Part shown: positions 7,741 to 16,687 of the stretch, in pieces
Layout of the letters: every line of letters starts with the position of its first letter
How positions within the stretch are numbered: position 1 is the first letter of the stretch
Assembly (NCBI GenBank): GCA_020073215.1
Contig: JAIQFO010000009.1
Location: forward strand, 1-64,000
Direction of reading: 5' to 3'
DNA from: Terriglobia bacterium
GTDB taxonomy: Bacteria; Acidobacteriota; Terriglobia; Terriglobales; Acidobacteriaceae
DNA: 64,000 nt
Made by a program: the position numbers and the translations under genes
The notes under the pieces: model-generated
The model's database searches: none
What the model was told of the DNA's origin: nothing
Seen by the model: only the letters and a program-made list of their open reading frames with translations

Positions 7741-7869
7741 TCTTCGTACTGAGAAACTGTCGATCGCTGAGTTGAGCTAGATCAGTTTCCCGTTAACCTC
7801 GTTTTGTTAACTCGCTTTGTTAACTCACTCTATTCGATGCGCGAAACCTCTTAATCGTTGCGCCAAACC
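7741..7869. repeat. Short tandem GTTAACTC repeats between small genes
   Basis: The unit GTTAACTCGCTTT and variants occur three times between 7791 and 7830. No gene is seen here. Confidence 0.5.
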
Positions 7870-8112
7870 TCACATCACCAGCGCCAGGCCCTCCAGTTCA
7901 CGCTCCAGCACCGGCAGGGAACAGCCCGCCATTTCCACTCGCCCGGCTGCGTCCATGGCCGCCGTCTGCGAAACCCCATAGCCACGCCCCGCCAAGAAAA
8001 CCTGCAGCAGTTCCGCCGCTTCGCGGGAATCCACCATGCCGCCCTCGATCAGGTCGTTTCGCAAGGCGCACAGTTCCGTCACCGTAAACCGTTCTTTCAT
8101 GGCTATTCTCAT
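7870..8112 (-). CDS. Small hypothetical protein, 80 residues
   Basis: Start ATG 8112, with GGGGGT six bases upstream; ATG 8100 is an alternative. The protein is soluble and mostly helical (MKERFTVTELCALRNDLIEG, then SREAAELLQVFLAGRGYGVS). I recognise no family. A terminator hairpin lies 130 bases downstream, and the good ribosome site supports a real gene. Confidence 0.6.
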   Translation of the reverse strand: MRIAMKERFTVTELCALRNDLIEGGMVDSREAAELLQVFLAGRGYGVSQTAAMDAAGRVEMAGCSLPVLERELEGLALVM

Positions 8113-8395
8113 ATTCGACCCCCTACCGTTGCTTCCATTTGATTCATCGGCAGCCTACTTCGTTGCTGCAATCGTATTGCCGTAACTTCGGTACGTCGCC
8201 AGAGTCAGTTTCCTGGAACCCCTGATTCCTAGAACCCGAGATTTTGCAAAAGGTTGCGGGGATATCATCGGCCGGTAGCTGGGGAACATGAAAACGTCAC
8301 CGTTGCCGGATTGACACAAATTGACACTAAATGTCGTTTCGAGACGGGAGGAAACCGAACTTTGTACCTTTGGGCGTGCGCTGCCGACTCCGGAT
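8113..8395. other. Intergenic stretch, nothing recognised
   Basis: About 280 bases between the small gene and the Trm112-like gene. There is no credible reading frame. A TTGACAC pair (8311-8325, spaced 11 bases) stands out but I cannot assign it to a gene. Confidence 0.4.
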
Positions 8396-8566
8396 TCAGG
8401 CCTCGTCGATGGTAGCGGCATCCACCAGCATGATCGGGATGTCATCCTGTATCGGGTACACACGCCGGCATTCGCCGCATTTTAGACCCGTCCCGTTCGC
8501 GTTCAAAGCGACCGGCTTCTTGCAAACCGGGCACACCAGCAGGTCAAGCAGATCCTGAGGAATCAT
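8396..8566 (-). CDS. Trm112/UPF0434-family small zinc-ribbon-like protein
   Basis: 56 residues. It begins MIPQDLLDLLVCPVCKKPV and continues with LKCGECRRVYPI and DDIPIML, the family signature with two CxxC knuckles that can hold zinc. In eukaryotes Trm112 activates methyltransferases; bacterial members are often found near lipid A or tRNA genes and their role is less clear. Start ATG 8566; stop TGA 8398-8396. It is divergent from folD. Confidence 0.85.
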   Translation of the reverse strand: MIPQDLLDLLVCPVCKKPVALNANGTGLKCGECRRVYPIQDDIPIMLVDAATIDEA

Positions 8567-8817
8567 GGCGGTCCCATTGTAGCGCGGAGCGGACGCAGCT
8601 TCCGAACAACACCTGCCACCGGGACCCGGAGGGCGGCTTTTTCACGACACCACGGCGGAGCCGTCGTCGCTTTATTAGGTACGAAATCATGGACTCGATT
8701 CTCCTGACAGAGCCTGCCCCGAGCGCCGTCGAAGGGTACCTCCCTGGCGAAGTTCTGGTTCGCAAGGTGATGCGATAGAATCGCCTTTCCATTCACAGTG
8801 CCCCGCAGCGAGGTGGG

Positions 8818-9771
8818 ATGGCAGCCAGGATTCTCGACGGTACCAAAATAGCCGCTGAAATTCGCACCGAAGTCAGCGCCCAGGCCAAAGCCCTGGCCGC
8901 GTCGGGAGTGCGTCCTGGCCTAGCTGTCGTGCTGGTAGGGCACAACCCCGCATCCGAGGTCTATGTTCGCGGCAAGGTCAAGAGCTCCGAGGAAGTCGGC
9001 CTCTACAGCGAACAACACACGCCCCCCGAAAGCGCGACCACCGAAGATCTGCTCGTCCTGATCGCCGAACTGAACCGCCGCGACGAAATCGACGGCATCC
9101 TGGTGCAATTGCCCCTGCCTGCGCACGTCGATGCCAAGAAGGTTCTGCTGGCCGTCGATCCCGCAAAAGACGTAGACGGCTTCCACCCCATGAACGTCGG
9201 CTACCTGTCCACGCAGCGTCCCGGCCTGGTGCCCTGCACGCCTGCAGGTGTCCTGGAGATTCTTAAGCGCAGCGCGATTCCGGTCGCAGGCCAGGAAGCC
9301 GTGGTCGTCGGACGCAGCGACATTGTTGGCAAGCCCGTAGCCATGCTGCTGCTGAATCAAAACGCCACCGTCACCGTCTGCCACTCGAAAACCCGTGACC
9401 TGCCCGCTGTCTGCCGCCGCGCCGACATCCTGGTGGCGGCAATTGGCCGCGCCGGCATGGTCACCCGCGACTACGTGAAGCCCGGAGCCACCGTGATCGA
9501 CGTAGGCATCAACCGCATCACCGACCGAAAGGATTTCGACCGCTTCTTCCCCGGAAACAAGCCCGAAAACAAAAAGCGCGAAGAAACGTTTCTGGCCAAA
9601 GGCTCGACCCTGGTGGGCGACGTCCACCCCGAGGTAGCCGAAGTCGCCGGAGCCATCACCCCCGTTCCCGGAGGCGTAGGCCCGTTAACCATCGCCATGC
9701 TGATGGCGAATACCGTGAAAGCCGCAATACTAAGGCGTGGACTAAGGCAACCAGAGTTGAGCCGGACTTAA
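8818..9771 (+). CDS. folD: Bifunctional methylene-THF dehydrogenase/methenyl-THF cyclohydrolase
   Basis: Interconverts methylene-, methenyl- and formyl-tetrahydrofolate in one-carbon metabolism. 317 residues against about 285-300 for the family. Motifs: YVRGKVKSSEEVG (catalytic Lys region), GILVQLPLP, DVDGFHP, PCTPAGVLEIL, VVVGRSDIVGKPVAMLLL (NADP-binding) and PVPGGVGPLT near the end. An extra charged stretch follows VIDVGINRI (TDRKDFDRFFPGNKPENKKRE), a loop insert that explains the added length. ATG 8818 follows GAGGTGGG. A TAGAAT box near 8776 may be the -10 element. Confidence 0.97.
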   Translation: MAARILDGTKIAAEIRTEVSAQAKALAASGVRPGLAVVLVGHNPASEVYVRGKVKSSEEVGLYSEQHTPPESATTEDLLVLIAELNRRDEIDGILVQLPLPAHVDAKKVLLAVDPAKDVDGFHPMNVGYLSTQRPGLVPCTPAGVLEILKRSAIPVAGQEAVVVGRSDIVGKPVAMLLLNQNATVTVCHSKTRDLPAVCRRADILVAAIGRAGMVTRDYVKPGATVIDVGINRITDRKDFDRFFPGNKPENKKREETFLAKGSTLVGDVHPEVAEVAGAITPVPGGVGPLTIAMLMANTVKAAILRRGLRQPELSRT

Positions 9772-9806
9772 GAGTTTGTGCGAGAAGGGTGAGTTTGTGC
9801 CAGAGG

Positions 9807-9880
9807 GATTCGTATCAGGGCATCGCTTTAGCGATGCCGAAGTTCTTCGAAATCAGACGCCCCTTCAGGGGCTCGCCGTG
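9807..9880. repeat. Family C repeat (GATTCGTATCAGGG...) before coaE
   Basis: GATTCGTATCAGGG starts an element with two hairpins, GGCATCGCTTTAGCGATGCC and a GCCCCTTCAGGGGC core. The same layout recurs at 37139-37204. The element ends only 8 bases before the coaE start codon. Confidence 0.75.
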
Positions 9881-9888
9881 AGCACCCC

Positions 9889-10515
9889 TTGCTAAAACTC
9901 GGCCTCACCGGCGGCATCGCCAGCGGCAAATCCGTTGTCGGCGAGATGTTTGTAAAACTCGGAGCCCACCTGCTCCAGGCCGATGCCGTCGCGCACCGCC
10001 TCATGCAACCCGGCCACGCGGTCTATAAAGAAGTCGTCCGCCTTTTCGGCCGCGAAATCCTGAATCCCGACGGAACCATCAACCGTCCCCGCCTGGCCGA
10101 GGCCGCGTTTGGCACGCCGCCGCGCATCAAGGAACTCAACCAGATTGTGCATCCCGCCGTCGTCGCCCATCAAAACGAGTGGATGGAAGAAATTGGCCAA
10201 CGCGATCCGAACGCCATCGCCATCGTCGAAGCGGCTCTCATCCTCGAAGCCGGCGCGGCCAGCCCCTTCGACCGTTTAATCGTCGTGACCTGCCATCCCG
10301 AACAGCGCATTCTGCGCTACGCGCGCCGCCTGGGAATTTCCGAGGACGCCGCCCGTGCCGAAGTCACGCGCCGCATGGCCGCGCAAATTCCCGACGAAGA
10401 AAAGATCAAAGTCGCCGATTTCGTAATCGATAACTCGGGATCGCTCGATGCCACCGAACAGCAGGTGCAGCAGGTGCTCTCCGAGTTACGCTTGGCAAAT
10501 CAACAGCGGTCTTAG
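9889..10515 (+). CDS. coaE: Dephospho-CoA kinase
   Basis: Last step of coenzyme A synthesis: phosphorylates the 3'-OH of dephospho-CoA. 208 residues. P-loop GLTGGIASGKS near the start, then QADAVAHRLM, IVHPAVVAH, and the lid DRLIVVTCHPEQRILR. The start is TTG 9889 (reads MLKLGLTGG), since no ATG or GTG in this frame lies closer. A repeat element stands directly upstream, with no classical ribosome site. The stop overlaps the convergent holin-like gene by 4 bases. Confidence 0.93.
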   Translation: MLKLGLTGGIASGKSVVGEMFVKLGAHLLQADAVAHRLMQPGHAVYKEVVRLFGREILNPDGTINRPRLAEAAFGTPPRIKELNQIVHPAVVAHQNEWMEEIGQRDPNAIAIVEAALILEAGAASPFDRLIVVTCHPEQRILRYARRLGISEDAARAEVTRRMAAQIPDEEKIKVADFVIDNSGSLDATEQQVQQVLSELRLANQQRS

Positions 10516-10865
10516 CTCCGGTTGCGTTTCGGCATGACCAGCCACTGCAACACCGAACTCACGATGCTCAGTACGATTGCGCCGACAAACGCCGCGAAGA
10601 AGTTTCGCACCGCGAATCCCTGCACCAGCCATGCCGCCAGTTCCAGCATGAACGCGTTGATCACGAACCAGAACAGGCCGAGCGTCACGATCGTTAGCGG
10701 AAAGGTGAGTATCTTGAGCAACAGCCCGATCGTTGCGTTGACTAGCCCGATGACCGCAGCCGCGATCAGCGCCGCCTTCGGCCCGCTGACGCTGATGCCC
10801 AGGCCGAGGTGGGCAACGATCCACACCGCGACCGCGCTTAGAACCCAATGCAGCAGAAGACGCAC
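10512..10865 (-). CDS. Four-helix membrane protein of the phage-holin 4 superfamily type
   Basis: 117 residues with four membrane segments (WVLSAVAVWIVAHLGL, AALIAAAVIGLVNATIG, FPLTIVTLGLFWFVINAFML and FFAAFVGAIVLSIVSSVLQWL), ending in a basic tail. It matches the 'mycobacterial 4 TMS holin' family, also called PF04020-like, which is common on bacterial chromosomes with no phage link. No lysin or phage gene is nearby, so the holin name should be taken as a fold label. Confidence 0.8.
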   Translation of the reverse strand: MRLLLHWVLSAVAVWIVAHLGLGISVSGPKAALIAAAVIGLVNATIGLLLKILTFPLTIVTLGLFWFVINAFMLELAAWLVQGFAVRNFFAAFVGAIVLSIVSSVLQWLVMPKRNRS

Positions 10866-11051
10866 AGAAGCCTCCGAGAAAAACTTGATTGCGGTTCCAA
10901 TTCTTGCACGATTACGGGTTTGGGGAACTGTCGGAACGGGCTTTGAAATTCACATTTGGAAGGCCCCCTGGTCGTGGTCTTTTGGAATCAAAGACTTAGC
11001 AGTGCTTACTTGCCAGGTCTTTGAGAAATAAGGACTTACTTGTAAAGTATT

Positions 11052-11057
11052 TATAAT
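11052..11057 (+). promoter_or_regulatory. Probable -10 box of ybaK
   Basis: TATAAT stands 10 bases before the ybaK ATG in an AT-rich stretch. No good -35 match is seen at 16-18 bases upstream. The short distance suggests a nearly leaderless transcript, which fits the lack of a ribosome site. Confidence 0.4.
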
Positions 11058-11067
11058 TCAATCAGTT

Positions 11068-11571
11068 ATGGCGAAAGAGTCCATTTCTAAGACCAATGCG
11101 GCGCGGTTGCTCGATCAGCTGGGAATCCACTATGAGCTGCGCGAGTACGAGGTAGATCCCAACGATCTTGCAGCGGAGACGGTTGCCGCCAAGATCGGGT
11201 TGCCGCCCGAGCAGGTTTTCAAGACGCTGGTGGCGCGCGGCGACCGCAACGGGATCGTCATGGCGGTGATCCCCGGCGATCAGGAACTCAACTTGAAGGC
11301 GTTGGCCGCAGCGGCGGGAGAGCGAAAGATTCAGCTCGTCCCGGTGAAAGAACTGCAGGCGCTTACCGGCTACATTCGCGGCGGCGTGACGGCGCTGGCG
11401 GCCAAGCGCGAGTATCCGGTGTTTGTGGACGAGACGATTGAGCTGTTTGATGTGGTTTCCATTTCGGCGGGGGTTCGCGGATTGCAGATTTTGATCGCGC
11501 CGGCGGATTACTTGCGGGCGACGAAGGGGACGATTGCGGCACTCGGACAGCCGAAGAAACGAGATACTTAA
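11068..11571 (+). CDS. ybaK: Cys-tRNA(Pro)/Cys-tRNA deacylase YbaK/EbsC
   Basis: Editing enzyme that removes Cys from mischarged tRNA(Pro). 167 residues, with the YbaK pattern throughout: [56 protein letters not shown] (core), [23 protein letters not shown] and [17 protein letters not shown]. It is monocistronic, ending 9 bases before the end of the convergent hydrolase gene. Confidence 0.93.
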   Translation: MAKESISKTNAARLLDQLGIHYELREYEVDPNDLAAETVAAKIGLPPEQVFKTLVARGDRNGIVMAVIPGDQELNLKALAAAAGERKIQLVPVKELQALTGYIRGGVTALAAKREYPVFVDETIELFDVVSISAGVRGLQILIAPADYLRATKGTIAALGQPKKRDT

Positions 11572-11579
11572 TTCATAGA

Positions 11580-12452
11580 TCAGTGCTTTTGCGGTCCGGT
11601 GCCGGGCTGATGCAGGGAAGTGAGGTTCGCGAATGCCGTCAACGCGTCGACATATCGGAGACCAGCAACCAGTTCCACGTCGTTGTGGTTCGCACCATCT
11701 ACCCAAAAGGCCTGTTTCGGCTCATTTGCGGCAGCAAAAAGCTCTCTGCCATGGGCGACATTTATGACCGTGTCCTCGGTCCCGTGAACGACCAGAACGG
11801 GACAGTGGACCTTCCTGATCTTTCGCAGATTGTTGAATCGATCGAAAGGTAGAACTGGGATTCTGGTCATTACTCGAAACGCACTCAGGAACGGGCTTTG
11901 CAGAATGAGTCCTGCAACGGGACGGCGAGATGCGAGATCAACTGCCGGGCCGGTGCCCACCGAACGCCCGAAGGCGATGATCCGGTTCGGCTGGATACGC
12001 ATGGTTTGCGTCAAATAGTTATACGCCGCTTCCTCATCATCGTAGGTGTGCACCTCGGTGGGCTTGCCCTCGCTGGTTCCGTATCCCTGGTAGTCATACG
12101 CAAAGACGGAGAAGCCGGCGCCCCGGATTTGCTCCAGTAGCGGAGCGACGTATCCGACGTCTTCGGCGTTGCCATGGCTGAAGAGAACAGTAAAGGTCGA
12201 AGCGGGATTCGGAAGGTATATTGCAGAGATCTTTGCACCGTCGGAACTAGTCAGCTTCAAAATCGCAGCGCTATCGCGATAACCGGGTGGTTGGGGTTGG
12301 AAAATCAGCTGCTCGGAAGCAAAGATTGCGATGATCAATGCGAGCACATAGATGCTAACCAAGATCAGCAGCGATGTCCGCAGGAAGATCAGCAAGGTTC
12401 CTCTGTGAATCGAGAAGATGCTAACAGGGATGGGTGCCTGTCGTGAAATCAT
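11580..12452 (-). CDS. Membrane-anchored alpha/beta hydrolase (ABHD13/BEM46-like)
   Basis: 290 residues. The N-terminal segment ILVSIYVLALIIAIFA anchors it or serves as a signal. The catalytic set is visible: FSHGNAED (oxyanion turn), nucleophile in GRSVGTG, Asp in HGTEDTVI, His in GANHNDVEL. This is the serine hydrolase family of ABHD13/ABHD17 and bacterial relatives, with acyl-thioesterase or esterase activity on unknown substrates. No operon partner. Confidence 0.88.
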   Translation of the reverse strand: MISRQAPIPVSIFSIHRGTLLIFLRTSLLILVSIYVLALIIAIFASEQLIFQPQPPGYRDSAAILKLTSSDGAKISAIYLPNPASTFTVLFSHGNAEDVGYVAPLLEQIRGAGFSVFAYDYQGYGTSEGKPTEVHTYDDEEAAYNYLTQTMRIQPNRIIAFGRSVGTGPAVDLASRRPVAGLILQSPFLSAFRVMTRIPVLPFDRFNNLRKIRKVHCPVLVVHGTEDTVINVAHGRELFAAANEPKQAFWVDGANHNDVELVAGLRYVDALTAFANLTSLHQPGTGPQKH

Positions 12453-12496
12453 GACGCGGATTGGCAGTGGGTCAGGTTGAAAGACACATTCCCCCA

Positions 12497-12562
12497 GCGG
12501 CTAAGCCGCATTGACGTTGTGGCAGTTACGGCACGGCTGAAGCCGTGCCCTTTCAAAGAAAA
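12497..12562. repeat. Family B-type palindromes upstream of kbl
   Basis: CAGCGGCTAAGCCGC is followed by GGCACGGCTGAAGCCGTGCC, two short GC hairpins of the type seen at 22.4, 29.9 and 40.7 kb. Confidence 0.7.
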
Positions 12563-12675
12563 TTCAGACTGACCCACTACGGGCGGATCGCACCACCGCA
12601 TTCCGCGGACGAGTTGTAAACTAAACGTTCGCGCTCGTCGCGTAGAGTCGCGAAGAACAATTGGCGAGGTTTCTC

Positions 12676-13890
12676 ATGCCCACTGCTACCCGCACCAATC
12701 CGCTCTCCTTCCTCACCGATCAACTCGACGAACTCAAGGCCAAAGGCACGCATTTCAACTTACGCGTCCTCGAAGACGAGCAAGCGCCGGTCTGCACCTT
12801 CGACGGCAAGAAAGTCATTAACCTGGCCTCGAACAATTACCTCGGCTTCACGACGCATCCCAAACTGCGCGAAGCGGCGCTTGTAGCCACGCGCAGGTAC
12901 GGCGTCGGATCGGGCGCTGTGCGCACCATCGCGGGCACGATGAAGATTCACATGGAACTGGAAGAAAAGATCGCGCGTTTCAAGAACGTCGAAGCCTGTG
13001 TGGTGTTCCAGTCGGGGTTCACGGCGAATGCGGGAACGGTCTCGGCGTTTCTCGGCAAAGACGATTTCATCATTTCCGACGAACTCAATCACGCCTCGAT
13101 CATCGACGGCTGCCGTCTTTCGCGCGCGAAGATTCTCGTTTTCCGCCACAAAGACGTAGCCCACGCCGAGGAGCAACTCGCCAGCGTCAAGAACCAGCCC
13201 GGCAAGAAACTGCTGATCACCGACGGCGTCTTCTCCATGGACGGCGACATCGGCCCGCTGCCCGGGCTGTGCGAAGCGGCCGAGAAATACGGCGCGGTTA
13301 TGATGATCGACGACGCGCACTCTTCCGGCGTCCTCGGCCGCCAGGGACGCGGCACCGTCGATCATTTTTCGATGCACGGCCGCGTCGATATTCAGGTCGG
13401 AACCTTGTCGAAGGCGATCGGGGCTTTAGGTGGCTACGTCTGCGGCACCCGCGATTTGGTCGATTTCCTGTATCACCGCGCCCGCCCCTTCCTTTTTTCG
13501 ACGTCGCATCCGCCCTCGGTCGCGGCCACCTGCATTGCCGCGTTCGACGTTCTCGAAACCGAGCCGCAGTGGATGGAGCAACTCTGGGCCAACACCCGCT
13601 TCTGGAAAAAAGAACTCGGCCTGCTCGGCTTCAACATCGGGGGCCAGACCACGCCCGCCAGCGAAACGCCAATCACGCCAATCATCATCGGCGACGGCCG
13701 TCTCACCATGGATTTTTCGCGCGAACTGTTCAAAGAAGGAGTGCTCGGAACCGGCATCGCCTTTCCCACCGTTCCCGAAGGCAAAGCCCGCGTGCGCACC
13801 ATCATGACCGCCACCCACACGAAAGATGAACTCCAGCGGGCGCTCGAAGTGCTCGAGCGTGTGGGGAAGAAGATGAGAATTCTGAGCTAG
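12676..13890 (+). CDS. kbl: Glycine C-acetyltransferase (2-amino-3-ketobutyrate CoA ligase)
   Basis: PLP enzyme of the alpha-oxoamine synthase family. 404 residues from ATG 12676; GAGG lies 7 bases upstream, while an in-frame TTG at 12661 has no such site. Motifs: NLASNNYLGF, GSGAVRTIAGT, DELNHASIIDG, DGVFSMDGDIGPLP, MIDDAHSSGVLG, and TLSKAIGALGG with the PLP Lys. Length and the N-terminal pattern favour Kbl over BioF; no bio gene or tdh is adjacent. Role: threonine breakdown or glycine supply. folP follows after 24 bases. Confidence 0.88.
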   Translation: MPTATRTNPLSFLTDQLDELKAKGTHFNLRVLEDEQAPVCTFDGKKVINLASNNYLGFTTHPKLREAALVATRRYGVGSGAVRTIAGTMKIHMELEEKIARFKNVEACVVFQSGFTANAGTVSAFLGKDDFIISDELNHASIIDGCRLSRAKILVFRHKDVAHAEEQLASVKNQPGKKLLITDGVFSMDGDIGPLPGLCEAAEKYGAVMMIDDAHSSGVLGRQGRGTVDHFSMHGRVDIQVGTLSKAIGALGGYVCGTRDLVDFLYHRARPFLFSTSHPPSVAATCIAAFDVLETEPQWMEQLWANTRFWKKELGLLGFNIGGQTTPASETPITPIIIGDGRLTMDFSRELFKEGVLGTGIAFPTVPEGKARVRTIMTATHTKDELQRALEVLERVGKKMRILS

Positions 13891-13914
13891 TGTTAGTTCT
13901 AGAATAGCCGCAAC

Positions 13915-14811
13915 ATGCGAGCAGTTTTTCAGTGGAAGCTAGGCAGTCGAGTCCTGGAGTTGGGACGGCGCACTCTGATCATGGGCATCGTCAATGTAAC
14001 TCCCGACTCGTTTTCCGACGGCGGGCTCTACATCGATGCCGAGAAGGCCGTGGTCCGCGCCCAGCAGTTACTCGACGATGGCGCCGCCATCATAGACGTG
14101 GGTGGGGAGTCGACGCGGCCCGGAACGCCGGAACCGGTATCGGAAGAAGAAGAGCGCAGGCGGGTGCTGCCGGTGATTCGCGACTTGAAGCGCCGGCGGC
14201 CCGATGCGGTCGTAAGCGTCGATACCTACAAGGCAAGCGTGGCGCGGGCGGCGGTGGATCTCGGGGCGGAGGTTGTGAACGACGTCAGCGGGTTCCGTTG
14301 GGACCCAAAGATGTCCAAAACACTGGCCGAACTCAAAGTGGGAGCCGTGCTAATGCACACGCGCGGACGGCCGGAGGAATGGCGGACGCTCCCCCCGATT
14401 GGCGATCCCGTCCTGCTGGTGAAGCGCGAATTGCGGCAGTGGGCGGAGACTGCGACGCTCGCGGGCATCAAGCGCGATCGCCTGGTACTCGATCCGGGAT
14501 TCGGTTTCGGAAAAAGCTTCGAGGAGAATTATCCGCTGCTGGCGCACTTCGCCGAGTTGCAGCAGGTAGGATTCCCCCTGCTGGCAGGAGTGTCGCGCAA
14601 GTCATTCATCGGACGAACCCTGGCGCGCGCTGGCAAGGATAGGGATAAGGATAAGAACAAGGACGCGGAGGCGGCAGAGCGCCTTTACGGAACGCTGGCC
14701 GCGGAAACCGCGTTGATCCTGAAGGGAGCGCACATCATTCGGACCCACGATGTGCGATTTGCCGTGGAAGCTGCACGCGTGGCGGATGCGATCGTGGCCA
14801 GTGGAGGATAG
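13915..14811 (+). CDS. folP: Dihydropteroate synthase
   Basis: Joins p-aminobenzoate to the pterin pyrophosphate in folate synthesis. 298 residues. Motifs: IMGIVNVTPDSFSDGG, IIDVGGESTRPGT, SVDTYKASVARAA, VNDVSGFR, DPGFGFGKSFEENY, LAGVSRKSFIGR and IIRTHDV near the end. A run of Lys/Asp residues (GKDRDKDKNKDAEA, DNA about 14633-14672) replaces a normal loop after the SRKSFIG segment and looks like an expanded GATAAG repeat. It lies 24 bases behind kbl, so the two are probably co-transcribed. Confidence 0.95.
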   Translation: MRAVFQWKLGSRVLELGRRTLIMGIVNVTPDSFSDGGLYIDAEKAVVRAQQLLDDGAAIIDVGGESTRPGTPEPVSEEEERRRVLPVIRDLKRRRPDAVVSVDTYKASVARAAVDLGAEVVNDVSGFRWDPKMSKTLAELKVGAVLMHTRGRPEEWRTLPPIGDPVLLVKRELRQWAETATLAGIKRDRLVLDPGFGFGKSFEENYPLLAHFAELQQVGFPLLAGVSRKSFIGRTLARAGKDRDKDKNKDAEAAERLYGTLAAETALILKGAHIIRTHDVRFAVEAARVADAIVASGG

Positions 14812-14812
14812 T

Positions 14813-14880
14813 GTAGGGACGGGGCTCGCCCCGTCTCCCGTCTCGGAAGGAGAGGCCACAAACCTCGTCTCTACAGGGAA
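14813..14880. repeat. Family A palindromic repeat between folP and the sensor kinase
   Basis: GTGTAGGGACGGGGCTCGCC runs into CCGTCTC, then a second half ending GTCTCTACAGGG. The outer ends (GTAGGGAC, GTCTCTAC) partly pair. The core equals the copy inside the acyl-ligase gene. Confidence 0.75.
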
Positions 14881-14890
14881 ATTGTTGGCC

Positions 14891-16642
14891 TCAGACCCGC
14901 GCCGCCTCGGCGAGGGGCGCGCTCATTTTGAGCACGGGCAACCGGATTTCAAACACGGCTCCGCCTTCGGGCCGGTTGTAGCAGGTAATTTGTCCCTTGT
15001 GGTCCTGGATCACCCCATACGTCGCGCTCAGTCCCAGACCTGTGCCTTTGCCGACCGGCTTGGTGGTGTAGAACGGATCGAAGACGCGCTCGGGATCACG
15101 CAGGCCCGGACCGGTGTCGGCGAATTGCACCACCACTTCCTTGCCCTCGCGCCAGAGGCTAACCTGCAGACGCCCGCCCCCGATTTCCTGTAATGCGTCC
15201 ACCGCGTTTTCGACGATCTGAAGAAAGGCCTGCAACAGTTGGTTGGCGTTGCCCAGGACGCGGGGCAGCGGATCTTTGCTTTCCACGGTCAGGCTGATCC
15301 GCCTGTTTTCCAGCTTGAATCCTTCCATTTGCACCGCGCGCTGCAAAAGCGGCTTCAGCTCGAGCGGACTCTTTTCTCCTGGAGTCTGCTGGGCGAAACT
15401 GAGCAGATCGCCAACTAGTTCGCGAGTCCGCCGCGCCTGCTGTCCGATCTTCTGCGCGTTCGCTAGTTGCTCGCGGCTGAGGTTGCTGCTGGCGGCCATG
15501 CGTTCCGAGTTGGCGAGGATGGCCGCGAGCGGGTACTCGAGTTCGCCGGCGGCCAGCGCCACCAGCTCTCCCAGCGACGCCAGCTTCGCCTGTTGAATCA
15601 CTCTTCCCTGCAGACGCTGCAGGCTGTCGAAGCTCCGGCGCGAATGCTTCAGCAGCCGCAGAAGCCTCTGGTCCAGCAGGTGTTGCTTGAGGAAGACCAC
15701 AAAGGCCAGCACGGCGACACCGCCCATGGCTACGGCAAATCGAATCCGGTTCAGATACGGTTGGTCGTGGCTTACGAACAGCGCCCAATAGGCCATGACG
15801 GGCAATGAGACCAGGGCCAGCTTGGCCAGGTGAGGAGCAACCACCGGACGGCTGACCCGCGTGTTCGCAGGGATCCCCTGGGTATCGTGCAGACGGCGTC
15901 GACCTTCGATGGCGACCCACAGGAAACCCAGCAACGAGGCAAGAAACGGTAGATCGTAGATTCCACCTGTCTGGTAGGTGCCGCGCGCGATGGCGGCATT
16001 CATGGCTCCCGAGGAGATTGAGTAAAGCCCGCTGGCAATAAAAATGTTGCGATAGAGTTCACGCCATGCTCCCGAACTGGTTAGAAACGCCCACGCCGAC
16101 ACGCCAAGCAGCAGCAGTCCCTCGACTGCGTACAGGATATCCCAGTGCACGGAATACACCCGCACATTGGTGATCATGTACTCCTCGGGAAAAACGAAGA
16201 AGGCGTACACCACGACCCACCACACCAGCACCATGAGGACATTCAGCGCGCTCGGCAACATCCCCTCGCGTTCCTCCGCCTGATGCGGTTGGAGGGCCAC
16301 GGCCGCCATGATCGGGACCACGTGCAGGAACAACACGATATCTCCGGCGAAGGGGTCCGGCAACGGCTTGCGGATCACCACTTCAAACCACGCCCACATG
16401 GCTTGATTGAAACCCCACATGACCAGGCCTGCCGTCATAAGACTCCAGAACAGGCGCGTATGCCCGCGGCTGTCGCAGGCGTTTCTGGCGCAGGGGATGC
16501 ACGCAGCCGCCAGCACCAGCAGCGGAACCAGGTCACCCAGGGCGAGACGAAAGAAGGGCTTGCGAATCACTGCGGGAGCCAGAACAAAGGCCAACAGCAG
16601 ACCGACTCCGCAGAGGAGCGGCGGGATGCGACGTAGAGTCAC
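14891..16642 (-). CDS. Membrane sensor kinase-like protein lacking the phospho-acceptor histidine
   Basis: 583 residues from GTG 16642 (TLRRIPPLLCGVG follows); a GTG at 16705 would add 21 polar residues. The first 330 residues hold about nine or ten membrane segments. The dimerisation region reads GELVALAAG366ELEYPLAAIL. In active kinases the residue at 366 is His (AAHELNNPL), and here the codon is GGC. The ATP-binding part looks intact: N-box QIVENAVDAL, G1 DTGPGL, F-box FDPFYTTKP and G2 GKGTGLGLS. So it should bind ATP but cannot use the usual His. It may be an allosteric partner of another kinase. No response regulator is adjacent. Confidence 0.88.
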   Translation of the reverse strand: MTLRRIPPLLCGVGLLLAFVLAPAVIRKPFFRLALGDLVPLLVLAAACIPCARNACDSRGHTRLFWSLMTAGLVMWGFNQAMWAWFEVVIRKPLPDPFAGDIVLFLHVVPIMAAVALQPHQAEEREGMLPSALNVLMVLVWWVVVYAFFVFPEEYMITNVRVYSVHWDILYAVEGLLLLGVSAWAFLTSSGAWRELYRNIFIASGLYSISSGAMNAAIARGTYQTGGIYDLPFLASLLGFLWVAIEGRRRLHDTQGIPANTRVSRPVVAPHLAKLALVSLPVMAYWALFVSHDQPYLNRIRFAVAMGGVAVLAFVVFLKQHLLDQRLLRLLKHSRRSFDSLQRLQGRVIQQAKLASLGELVALAAGELEYPLAAILANSERMAASSNLSREQLANAQKIGQQARRTRELVGDLLSFAQQTPGEKSPLELKPLLQRAVQMEGFKLENRRISLTVESKDPLPRVLGNANQLLQAFLQIVENAVDALQEIGGGRLQVSLWREGKEVVVQFADTGPGLRDPERVFDPFYTTKPVGKGTGLGLSATYGVIQDHKGQITCYNRPEGGAVFEIRLPVLKMSAPLAEAARV

Positions 16643-16687
16643 GTTTCCATGATACGACGTTCGCCGCGCTGCGTTGAGATGACGGTT

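Noticed and set aside
7741-7869. CRISPR array from the GTTAACTC repeats
   Set aside because: Units are only about 13 bases, directly joined with no spacers, and there are no cas genes.
8920-9627. 235-codon minus-strand frame inside folD
   Set aside because: Antisense shadow of FolD, a common effect of high GC; no motif or ribosome site.
10512-10865. Phage remnant suggested by the holin-like protein
   Set aside because: The 4-TM family is a normal chromosomal gene in many bacteria, and no integrase, lysin or phage structural gene is nearby.
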